Below are positions 1 to 4,762 of a DNA stretch of 5,535 nt, one piece after another (the first letter of the stretch is position 1; each line of letters begins with the position of its first letter). The position numbers were made by a program, and so were the translations under genes. The notes beneath the pieces are model-generated. The model saw only the letters and a list, made by a program, of their open reading frames with translations. It did not search any database and had not been told where the DNA came from. Source of the DNA: an uncultured Butyricicoccus sp. (GTDB taxonomy: Bacteria; Bacillota; Clostridia; Oscillospirales; Butyricicoccaceae); contig USLE01000109.1 of the NCBI GenBank assembly GCA_900555465.1, positions 1 to 5,535 of the forward strand, written 5' to 3'.

Positions 1-47
1 ACCCCATGCGGGTATGACGCGGACAGAACGCGAGCTAAATAAAAGAC
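1..47 (+). other. Leader upstream of argS, possibly the end of a preceding gene
   Basis: Too short to identify. All three forward frames stay open from the window edge and then stop: at 15-17 (tail PMRV), at 40-42 (tail ADRTRAK) and at 62-64, the last overlapping the argS start as ATGA. Any of these could be the tail of an upstream gene. In many Clostridia a small DUF1934 protein precedes argS, but nothing here is long enough to test that. No convincing promoter is visible in these bases. Confidence 0.25.
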
Positions 48-53
48 GGAGAG
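48..53 (+). promoter_or_regulatory. Ribosome binding site of argS
   Basis: GGAGAG lies 7 bases before the ATG at 61. It supports that start, and the encoded N-terminus also fits the ArgS family. Confidence 0.75.
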
Positions 54-60
54 TGAACAA

Positions 61-1758
61 ATGAACGCATATGAATTTGCGCGCGCCGAGGCGACCCGTG
101 TCGTCGAGGCGGCTTATCACAAGGCGGTCGCAGCGGGCACGCTGCCCGAGGGCGACATCCCGCCGGTTGCGGTAGAGACCCCCAAGGACGCCGCGAACGG
201 CGACTGGGCTTCCACCTTTGCCATGCAGTGCGCCAAGCCGCTGCGCATGGCGCCCCGCAAGATCGCGGAGGCGATCGTCGAGAATCTCGACCTCGCGGGC
301 AGCTGCTTTGACACGGTGGATATCGCAGGCCCCGGCTTTATGAATTTCACGCTGAACCAGGGCTGGTACGAAAAGGCGGTCAAAAACGTATTCGAAATGG
401 GCGAAAACTACGGCCGCACCCAGACCAAAAATCCGGAAAAGGTGATGGTCGAGTTCGTATCCGCCAACCCCACCGGCCCGATGCACATGGGCAACGCGCG
501 CGGCGGCGTGCTGGGCGACTGCCTGTCGTCCGTGCTCGACTGGTCGGGCAACGACGTGACCCGTGAGTTCTACATCAACGACGCGGGCAATCAGGTGGAC
601 AAGTTCGCGCACTCGGTCGAGGGCCGCTATATTCAGGAGATCCGCGGCGAGGACGCGATTGAGTTTGACCCGTCGTGGTATCAGGGCGACGACATCAGGG
701 CGCTCGCGCACGACCTGGTCGAGCAGTACGGCGACAGCCTGATGGACAAGACCCCGGAGGAGCGCTTTGCGATCATCGAGGGCTACGGCCTGCCGACCAA
801 CATCGCGCGCATGGAGCGCGACCTCAAGCGCTACAAGATCAACTATGACGTGTGGTTCCGCGAGAGCGAGCTGCACCAGAGCGGCTATGTCAAGGAGACC
901 ATCGACCTGCTGACCGAAAAGGGTGCAACCTACGAGACCGAGGACGGCGCGCTCTGGCTGCGCTCGACCGATTTCGGCTGCGATAAGGACGATGTGCTGC
1001 GCCGCGCGAACGGGTTCTACACCTACTTCGCGGCGGATATCGCCTACCACCGCAACAAGTTTGAAAAGCGCGGGTTTGACCGCGTCATCAACATCTGGGG
1101 TGCGGACCACCACGGCCACGTCAAGCGTCTGCAGTGCGCGCTCGACGCGCTGGGCCTCGACGGTTCGCACCGCCTCGAGATCGTGCTCATGCAGCTCGTG
1201 CGCATGATGCAGGGCGGCGAGGTCGTGCGCATGTCCAAGCGCACCGGCAAGAGCCTGACCCTGACCGACCTGCTCGACGAGATCCCGGTCGATGCGGCGC
1301 GCTTCTTCTTCAACTCGCGCGCGGCGGAGACCCAGATGGAGTTCGACCTCGACCTCGCGGTCAAGCAGGATTCGGACAACCCGCTCTATTATGTGCAGTA
1401 CGCGCACGCGCGTATCTGCTCGGTCATCAAGAACTGTCTGGAAAACGGCGTCCCCATGCCGGATACGGCAAGTGTCGACCTGTCCGTGCTGACCGGCGCG
1501 GACGAGCGCCAGTTGATCAAGCAGATCGCGCTGCTGCCCGAGGAGATCGCGCAGGCGGCTGCCGGCCGCGACCCCTCGCGCCTGAACAAGTACGCGGTCA
1601 CGCTCGCGCAGCAGTTCCACCACTTCTACAATGCGTGCCGCATCAAGTGCGACGATGAGAAGCTGTGCGCGGCGCGCCTGTCGCTGTGCCTGGCGGCGCG
1701 GCAGGCGATCGCCAACACCCTCGGCCTGATCGGGGTGGAGGCGCCGGAGGCGATGTGA
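61..1758 (+). CDS. argS: Arginyl-tRNA synthetase (class I aminoacyl-tRNA synthetase)
   Basis: A complete 565-residue cytoplasmic enzyme, a usual ArgS length, that attaches arginine to tRNA-Arg using ATP. The N-terminal additional domain covers about residues 1-100. The class I HIGH signature is at 142-145 as HMGN, inside the typical context SANPTGPMHMGNARGG. Next comes the ArgS-typical FYINDAGNQ at 170-178. The catalytic-core segment WGADHHGHVKR is at 346-356. The KMSKS loop is at 390-394 in the form RMSKR followed by TGKSLTL, a form seen in many ArgS proteins. The C-terminal helical DALR anticodon-binding domain runs from about 440 to the end, opening with YYVQYAHARI. The start is set by GGAGAG at 48-53. 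The gene ends 4 bases before the first hairpin element begins. Nothing is missing or broken, and identification is secure. Confidence 0.97.
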   Translation: MNAYEFARAEATRVVEAAYHKAVAAGTLPEGDIPPVAVETPKDAANGDWASTFAMQCAKPLRMAPRKIAEAIVENLDLAGSCFDTVDIAGPGFMNFTLNQGWYEKAVKNVFEMGENYGRTQTKNPEKVMVEFVSANPTGPMHMGNARGGVLGDCLSSVLDWSGNDVTREFYINDAGNQVDKFAHSVEGRYIQEIRGEDAIEFDPSWYQGDDIRALAHDLVEQYGDSLMDKTPEERFAIIEGYGLPTNIARMERDLKRYKINYDVWFRESELHQSGYVKETIDLLTEKGATYETEDGALWLRSTDFGCDKDDVLRRANGFYTYFAADIAYHRNKFEKRGFDRVINIWGADHHGHVKRLQCALDALGLDGSHRLEIVLMQLVRMMQGGEVVRMSKRTGKSLTLTDLLDEIPVDAARFFFNSRAAETQMEFDLDLAVKQDSDNPLYYVQYAHARICSVIKNCLENGVPMPDTASVDLSVLTGADERQLIKQIALLPEEIAQAAAGRDPSRLNKYAVTLAQQFHHFYNACRIKCDDEKLCAARLSLCLAARQAIANTLGLIGVEAPEAM

Positions 1759-1765
1759 CACATGC

Positions 1766-1792
1766 TATAGGGGGAATCCGATTCCCCCTATA
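1766..1792 (+). repeat. Hairpin H1, copy 1: 12-bp perfect palindrome
   Basis: TATAGGGGGAAT (1766-1777) pairs perfectly with ATTCCCCCTATA (1781-1792) around a CCG loop. The match at 4560-4586 differs only at the last loop base. No T-run follows on the + strand (next bases TATACAAAA), so this is not a classical terminator by itself. Confidence 0.85.
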
Positions 1793-1794
1793 TA

Positions 1795-1827
1795 CAAAAC
1801 CGGGTTCCCGGAGGAAACCCGGTTTTG
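1795..1827 (+). terminator. Hairpin H2, copy 1: possible argS terminator
   Basis: CAAAACCGGG (1795-1804) pairs with CCCGGTTTTG (1818-1827). TTCC (1805-1808) pairs with GGAA (1813-1816), leaving A1817 bulged and a CGGA tetraloop (1809-1812). The flanking A4 and T4 runs resemble a weak, possibly bidirectional intrinsic terminator for argS. The T-run is only four bases and lies inside the stem, so termination is an inference. The hairpin itself is certain on paper. Confidence 0.4.
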
Positions 1828-1870
1828 ATACCCCCTGGACGCCGCCTAAGGCGGCTGGGTCGGGGTATCA
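1826..1870 (+). other. Hairpin H3, copy 1, with 6 x 6 internal region
   Basis: Outer stem TGATACCCC (1826-1834) pairs with GGGGTATCA (1862-1870). Inner stem GCCGCC (1841-1846) pairs with GGCGGC (1850-1855) around a TAA loop. Between them lie CTGGAC (1835-1840) and TGGGTC (1856-1861), which are largely unpaired, although GAC (1838-1840) could pair with GTC (1859-1861). The outer stem can extend to 12 bp by borrowing TTTT from H2 and AAAA from H4. Copy 2 has the same design with different inner-stem bases. Confidence 0.7.
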
Positions 1871-1897
1871 AAAGTCAGGCGCAGGTCCTGACTTTTG
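1869..1897 (+). other. Hairpin H4, copy 1
   Basis: CAAAAGTCAGG (1869-1879) pairs perfectly with CCTGACTTTTG (1887-1897) around a 7-base loop, and the pairing can extend outward to ATCAAAA/TTTTGAT at the cost of the H3 base. It ends in a short T4 run and might help termination, but the tract is short. Copy 2 has a weaker hairpin here. Confidence 0.65.
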
Positions 1898-1899
1898 AT

Positions 1900-1926
1900 G
1901 AAAATTCCTGTAGAACAGGAATTTTC
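1900..1926 (+). other. Hairpin H5, copy 1
   Basis: GAAAATTCCTG (1900-1910) pairs perfectly with CAGGAATTTTC (1916-1926) around the loop TAGAA. It has the same A4-stem-T4 style as H2 and H4 but unrelated stem bases. Confidence 0.65.
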
Positions 1927-1936
1927 TGTTTCATGG

Positions 1937-1951
1937 GCGCGCGGGGCGCGC
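1937..1951 (+). other. Short GC-only hairpin H6 before the peptidase gene
   Basis: GCGCGC (1937-1942) pairs with GCGCGC (1946-1951) around GGG. It lies 21 bases before the ribosome binding site. Its base content makes chance formation in a GC-rich genome plausible. Copy 2 has only an imperfect hairpin at the equivalent place (4712-4731), so it may not belong to the element. Confidence 0.4.
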
Positions 1952-1972
1952 AGGGACTGCGTTTTGTTCTCA

Positions 1973-1980
1973 GGATGGAG
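1973..1980 (+). promoter_or_regulatory. Ribosome binding site of the S41 peptidase gene
   Basis: GGATGGAG ends 10 bases before the ATG at 1991. It decides the start, because the reading frame is open further upstream (to a TTG at 1895 and an ATG at 1898) but those triplets lie inside hairpins H4 and H5 and lack such a site. Confidence 0.65.
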
Positions 1981-1990
1981 AATTGCGATC

Positions 1991-3478
1991 ATGAAAAAAC
2001 TGGCAAAACGGCTGGCGGCGCTGGCGCTGGCGGCAATGACGTTTGTGATGCCCGCGGGCGCAGTGACGCCGGACGGGCAGAACGAAACCTGGTTCGACAG
2101 CATTTGGGAACTCATTCAGGCATACGGCCTCGAGGCGGAGAATAACCCCTATGTGCTGCAAAACTATATCAACAAGTATCTTGCCGAGCATCCGGAGGAG
2201 ATGTACAACGTCATAAACGACATCCTCTCGCTGCTCGACACCCATTCGATGTATCTGTCGAGCGAGGAGTATTCGCAGGGCTTTTCCACGCTCGAGGGCT
2301 TTGTGGGCATCGGCGTGGGCATGCAGGAGACCGTGGACGGCGTGCAGATCGCCGAGGTCATGCGCTTCTCCTCGGCAGAGGAGGCCGGGCTGCAGATCGG
2401 CGACATGATTATCGCGGTTGATGGTGTGGACACCACGGAAATGACCAACGCCGATGTGGCGGAGCTGCTGCGCGGCGCGGAGGGCACGACAGTCTCGGTC
2501 ACCGTGCGCCGGCAGGGCCGCGACCTGACCGTGACCTGCACGCGCCGTCAGGTCAATCAGGTCTATGTGTCGAGCAGCACGCCGGCGGACGGTGTGGAAT
2601 ACATCAAGGTCAGCGCGATGGGCTCGGAAAACGACTGGACGGCCTTCTCCGAGATCTGGGAGGGGCTGGATGAAAAGAACACCCGCGCGGTCATCCTTGA
2701 CCTGCGCGGCAACGGCGGCGGCGTGATCGACGTGGCGCTTAAAATGGCAAACGCCATGACCGAGGACGAGGGCGTATACCTCGCCGGGACGCGCTGGCGC
2801 GAGGACATGGGCGGACTGGAGCAGACGTACTCCACCGGCGGCGGCCTGCCGCTGAACCAGATCGTTGTGCTGGTGGACGGCGGCACGGCCTCCGCAGCTG
2901 AGCTGCTCGCGGGCAGCCTGCAGGATACGGCGGACGCGGTGCTCGTGGGCGAAACGACCTATGGCAAGGGGCAGGGCCAGTTCCACATCGAGCTGATCAA
3001 CGGCGACAAGCTGGTCATCACCACGCTCGAGCTTGAGCTGCCCCGGCAGGGCAGCTATGAGGGCGTCGGCCTGACGCCCGACCTGCAGGTCGAAAACCGG
3101 CAGGTGACGGTCAACGCCGCGTCCCTGACGCCGCTCGATACGACGCGCACCCTGCGATTCGGCGACCAGTCGGACGCCGTGTACGCCATGACCGAGCGCC
3201 TTGCGCTGTTCGGTCTGATCGACGAAGTGACAAATACCTATGACGGCGATGTAGTCGAAGCGGTCACGGCTTTCCGGGAGAGCTATGAAATGGACCCGGA
3301 GCTGCTGTATGCTTCGCCCGATATGCTGCAGGCGCTGGACGAGGCGGTGCAGCTGCTGGACGGCCAGACCCATGTGCTGGACGACCAGCTGCAGGCCGCG
3401 CTCGAGATCTGTAAGCAGGCGGCGGAAAAACCGCAGCGATATACCGCGCTGCCGGACGGCAGCTGGAAGAAAAACTGA
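1991..3478 (+). CDS. Secreted S41 family C-terminal processing peptidase (CtpA/CtpB-like)
   Basis: A 495-residue envelope serine protease. The chosen start gives a clean signal peptide: MKKLAKR, a hydrophobic stretch at about 8-21, then a likely cleavage after AGA at 22-24. A helical N-terminal part (about 35-100) precedes a PDZ domain at about 104-187, which contains SAEEAGLQIGDMIIAVDG and would bind substrate C-termini. The S41 core spans about 200-365, with LDLRGNGGG at 237-244. The catalytic residues are Ser301 in GGTASAAE, Lys326 in YGKGQGQ and Gln330. The Ser-Lys spacing of 25 and Lys-Gln spacing of 4 match the Ser-Lys-Gln triad I recall for Bacillus CtpB (309, 334, 338), so it should be active. 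A peptidoglycan-binding-like domain follows at about 384-455, as in Gram-positive relatives, then an acidic helical tail. Substrates are unknown; signalling or sporulation proteolysis is only a family analogy. It is probably co-transcribed with the gene 35 bases downstream. Confidence 0.93.
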   Translation: MKKLAKRLAALALAAMTFVMPAGAVTPDGQNETWFDSIWELIQAYGLEAENNPYVLQNYINKYLAEHPEEMYNVINDILSLLDTHSMYLSSEEYSQGFSTLEGFVGIGVGMQETVDGVQIAEVMRFSSAEEAGLQIGDMIIAVDGVDTTEMTNADVAELLRGAEGTTVSVTVRRQGRDLTVTCTRRQVNQVYVSSSTPADGVEYIKVSAMGSENDWTAFSEIWEGLDEKNTRAVILDLRGNGGGVIDVALKMANAMTEDEGVYLAGTRWREDMGGLEQTYSTGGGLPLNQIVVLVDGGTASAAELLAGSLQDTADAVLVGETTYGKGQGQFHIELINGDKLVITTLELELPRQGSYEGVGLTPDLQVENRQVTVNAASLTPLDTTRTLRFGDQSDAVYAMTERLALFGLIDEVTNTYDGDVVEAVTAFRESYEMDPELLYASPDMLQALDEAVQLLDGQTHVLDDQLQAALEICKQAAEKPQRYTALPDGSWKKN

Positions 3479-3500
3479 CAAACAGGACCCCTTTTTCAGA

Positions 3501-3506
3501 GGAGAG
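3501..3506 (+). promoter_or_regulatory. Ribosome binding site deciding a TTG start
   Basis: GGAGAG, within the longer AGAGGAGAG, lies 7 bases before the TTG at 3514. No in-frame ATG is near; the next internal Met is residue 76. The site therefore supports TTG initiation. Confidence 0.7.
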
Positions 3507-3513
3507 AACGATT

Positions 3514-4554
3514 TTGGATATTCCGTTATGTGAGCTGGATCATACACCGCAGATTTTCTTGGACGACCCGGACGACCTGCCGCTGTACCGGCAGGCGCCC
3601 GAGCGCTTTGCGGGCGCGATCGCGCCGGACAGCGCCGCCTGCGCAGAGTGGGCGCGCAGTCTGGACCCGCTCCCGGTCGGGCTGGTGCTCGAATGCCCGC
3701 CCGTCCCGGATGAGGACGAGTGCGAGCGGCCGGTGACGATGGATTATATCCGCCGGTGCAAGCGGGCATTCCGTCCGCTGCTGCATGACGACGCTGCGTT
3801 TTATTATCTGCGCGGCGCGCAGACCTTTGCATCGCTCCGGGCGGCGGTGCTCGCGCTGGGCGACATCACCGGGCGGACGGTGATCGCGGAGATCGCGATC
3901 GAGGACGACGAGGGCCGCATGGCGGACGGCACGGATGTGCGCGCAGCGGTCGGCGTACTGCAGCGCATCGGCGTGACGACCGTCATCCTGACCGCACATG
4001 ACCCGGAGGCCATCACCGAGGCGCTCGACATGGCTGCGCCGTACGCGCGGCTGTCGCTCGGCGTTTGCGTGCATTCCGCGTGGCTGCGGGCGCAGACCAA
4101 GCTGTACAACACCGAATTGTTCCTGCCCGCGGAGCACGACGACACCGCGCGCCTTTTGCAGGCGATGGAGGCCCACAAGGGCGGCGAGTTCGTGCCGCGC
4201 GACCATGACGATTTCATCCTCGCGCCGGACGGCAAAAACCCGCATTTCATCGACCCGACGATCGACATTTCGGACGAGATCGAGTGCGGGCCGCGGCTGG
4301 AGGAAGCGCTGATCGAGGCGGAGGACGATGCGGGCGCGCTCAAGATCGTGCTCGAGACCGAGGACGATGTGATCAAGCTGGAGGAATTCCGCTACATGAT
4401 CTCGCGGCCGGTGTGCCTGTGCGCGGAATCGGCCGAGCTGCTCGAGCAGGGGCTGCGGGTCTATCCGGGGCTTGCGCTCTATGACGGCACCTGGGAGCAG
4501 CCCGAGGATGTGGTACATTATCTGGAACAAAAGTATGGGCTGATCCGTCTATAA
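3514..4554 (+). CDS. Degenerate MetH-like protein (homocysteine S-methyltransferase-like plus partial pterin-binding-like)
   Basis: A 346-residue soluble, acidic protein with no signal peptide. Residues about 84-190 follow the second half of a homocysteine S-methyltransferase barrel: FYYLRGAQTFASLRAAVLA, then AEIAIEDDEGRMADGTDV at 125-142, then GVTTVILTAHDP at 153-164. The methyltransferase normally has GxNC at that last strand, with the cysteine binding zinc, and later GGCCGT. Here the strand reads ILTAHDP and no GGCCG motif exists, so zinc-dependent methyl transfer is unlikely. The C-terminus (about 297-346, RPVCLCAESAELLEQGLRVYPG onward) resembles the part of the MetH pterin-binding domain that includes the ALRxYxGxxLxNS strand, and the protein ends there. 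The first 80 residues are divergent and lack DGAMGT. The match is from memory of family patterns, so homology is likely but not proven, and the function is unknown. It is probably in an operon with the upstream peptidase gene. TTG start. Confidence 0.6.
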   Translation: MDIPLCELDHTPQIFLDDPDDLPLYRQAPERFAGAIAPDSAACAEWARSLDPLPVGLVLECPPVPDEDECERPVTMDYIRRCKRAFRPLLHDDAAFYYLRGAQTFASLRAAVLALGDITGRTVIAEIAIEDDEGRMADGTDVRAAVGVLQRIGVTTVILTAHDPEAITEALDMAAPYARLSLGVCVHSAWLRAQTKLYNTELFLPAEHDDTARLLQAMEAHKGGEFVPRDHDDFILAPDGKNPHFIDPTIDISDEIECGPRLEEALIEAEDDAGALKIVLETEDDVIKLEEFRYMISRPVCLCAESAELLEQGLRVYPGLALYDGTWEQPEDVVHYLEQKYGLIRL

Positions 4555-4559
4555 ATTGC

Positions 4560-4586
4560 TATAGGGGGAATCCAATTCCCCCTATA
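4560..4586 (+). repeat. Hairpin H1, copy 2: 12-bp perfect palindrome
   Basis: TATAGGGGGAAT (4560-4571) pairs with ATTCCCCCTATA (4575-4586) around CCA. It is identical to copy 1 apart from one loop base, and both are followed by TATACAAAA. Confidence 0.85.
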
Positions 4587-4588
4587 TA

Positions 4589-4619
4589 CAAAATCCGGTT
4601 CCGGAGAAACCGGATTTTG
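4589..4619 (+). terminator. Hairpin H2, copy 2: possible terminator of the peptidase/MetH-like unit
   Basis: CAAAATCCGG (4589-4598) pairs with CCGGATTTTG (4610-4619). TTC (4599-4601) pairs with GAA (4606-4608), with A4609 bulged and a CGGA loop (4602-4605), exactly the layout of copy 1. It is a terminator candidate with only a T4 run, so termination is an inference. Confidence 0.4.
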
Positions 4620-4660
4620 ATACCCCCAGAACGCGCCCCAGGGGCGCTGGGGCGGGGTAC
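4619..4660 (+). other. Hairpin H3, copy 2, with 6 x 6 internal region
   Basis: Outer stem TACCCC (4621-4626) pairs with GGGGTA (4654-4659), with G4619-C4660 possible if A4620 bulges. Inner stem GCGCCC (4633-4638) pairs with GGGCGC (4642-4647) around a 3-base loop. The intervening strands CAGAAC (4627-4632) and TGGGGC (4648-4653) match copy 1 at four and five of six positions. An alternative pairing of CCCCAG with CTGGGG is also possible in this copy. Confidence 0.65.
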
Positions 4661-4690
4661 AAAACGACCCGGCGGAGCTGAGCCGTTTTG
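4660..4690 (+). other. Hairpin H4, copy 2 (weaker)
   Basis: CAAAACG (4660-4666) pairs with CGTTTTG (4684-4690). The 17 bases between them pair only imperfectly. It occupies the same slot as the 11-bp hairpin of copy 1 and keeps the A4/T4 ends. Confidence 0.5.
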
Positions 4691-4691
4691 T

Positions 4692-4712
4692 GGAAACCGC
4701 ATGGCGGTTTCC
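4692..4712 (+). other. Hairpin H5, copy 2
   Basis: GGAAACCGC (4692-4700) pairs perfectly with GCGGTTTCC (4704-4712) around ATG. The stem sequence is unlike H5 of copy 1, but its position in the series is the same. Confidence 0.6.
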
Positions 4713-4751
4713 GGAACGAAATTGCGCTCCGTGGGGGCGGAAAGCAGGAAT

Positions 4752-4757
4752 GGAGGT
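4752..4757 (+). promoter_or_regulatory. Ribosome binding site of prmA
   Basis: GGAGGT ends 5 bases before the ATG at 4763, a near-ideal Shine-Dalgarno sequence. The ATG at 4750 overlaps this site in another frame and is not a start. Confidence 0.75.
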
Positions 4758-4762
4758 ACTGG

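Larger units (their letters stand above)
1763..1926 (+). repeat. Multi-hairpin intergenic element, copy 1
   Basis: Five consecutive hairpins fill this stretch: H1 1766-1792, H2 1795-1827, H3 1826-1870, H4 1869-1897 and H5 1900-1926. A sixth GC-only hairpin follows at 1937-1951. The same order recurs at 4557-4712. H1 and its flanks are nearly identical between copies. H2 and H3 keep shape, loop and internal-loop sequence while stem bases change in pairs. H4 and H5 keep little more than the general form. The element begins just after the argS stop and ends about 45 bases before the next ribosome binding site, so it could serve as a 3' end for argS, a leader for the peptidase gene, or both. I do not recognise it as a named RNA or repeat family. 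It could act as RNA or as DNA, and its strand is assigned only by gene direction. Confidence 0.8.
4557..4712 (+). repeat. Multi-hairpin intergenic element, copy 2
   Basis: Second copy of the element at 1763-1926, in direct orientation, beginning 3 bases after the stop of the MetH-like gene. Order: H1 4560-4586, H2 4589-4619, H3 4619-4660, H4 4660-4690, H5 4692-4712. Compared with copy 1, H2 has two compensated base-pair changes (C-G to T-A, G-C to C-G), the inner stem of H3 has two, and the base of H4 has two, while the CGGA loop, bulged A and TGGGNC strand stay fixed. It ends about 40 bases before the ribosome binding site of prmA, a position parallel to copy 1. Confidence 0.8.

Noticed and set aside
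1763..1951. CRISPR array
   Set aside because: The repeated units are different palindromes in a row, not identical repeats separated by unique spacers.
1895..1990. A longer start for the S41 peptidase (TTG at 1895 or ATG at 1898) adding about 32 residues
   Set aside because: The added residues would be encoded by hairpins H4-H6, would bury the signal peptide internally, and the starts lack the good ribosome binding site present before 1991.
1970..3832. A 620-codon open frame on the minus strand opposite the peptidase gene
   Set aside because: It mirrors the + strand codon pattern of a GC-rich genome, its product is arginine- and histidine-rich without recognisable domains, and the + strand frame encodes a clear signal peptide, PDZ and S41 protease.
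3526..4530. A 334-codon minus-strand open frame opposite the MetH-like gene
   Set aside because: Same GC-driven mirror effect; low-complexity Arg/His/Val-rich product and no supported ribosome binding site.
4556..4588. Possible promoter with TTGCTA as -35 and TATATA as -10
   Set aside because: The spacing is about 21 bases, the hexamers match poorly, and both are part of the H1 palindrome and its flank; copy 1 lacks the TTGCTA.
4641..4657. Possible G-quadruplex in the H3 3' arm of copy 2 (GGGG runs)
   Set aside because: Only three G4 runs lie close together, copy 1 does not preserve them, and the bases are better explained by the H3 stem.
1981..4726. Shared AATTGCG downstream of both elements (1981-1987 and 4720-4726)
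   Set aside because: A seven-base match at different distances from the hairpins and start codons; chance is sufficient.
4557..4762. A SAM or other known riboswitch controlling prmA
   Set aside because: No known riboswitch core motifs were recognised, and the same element stands before a protease gene, which does not suit a methionine or SAM sensor.
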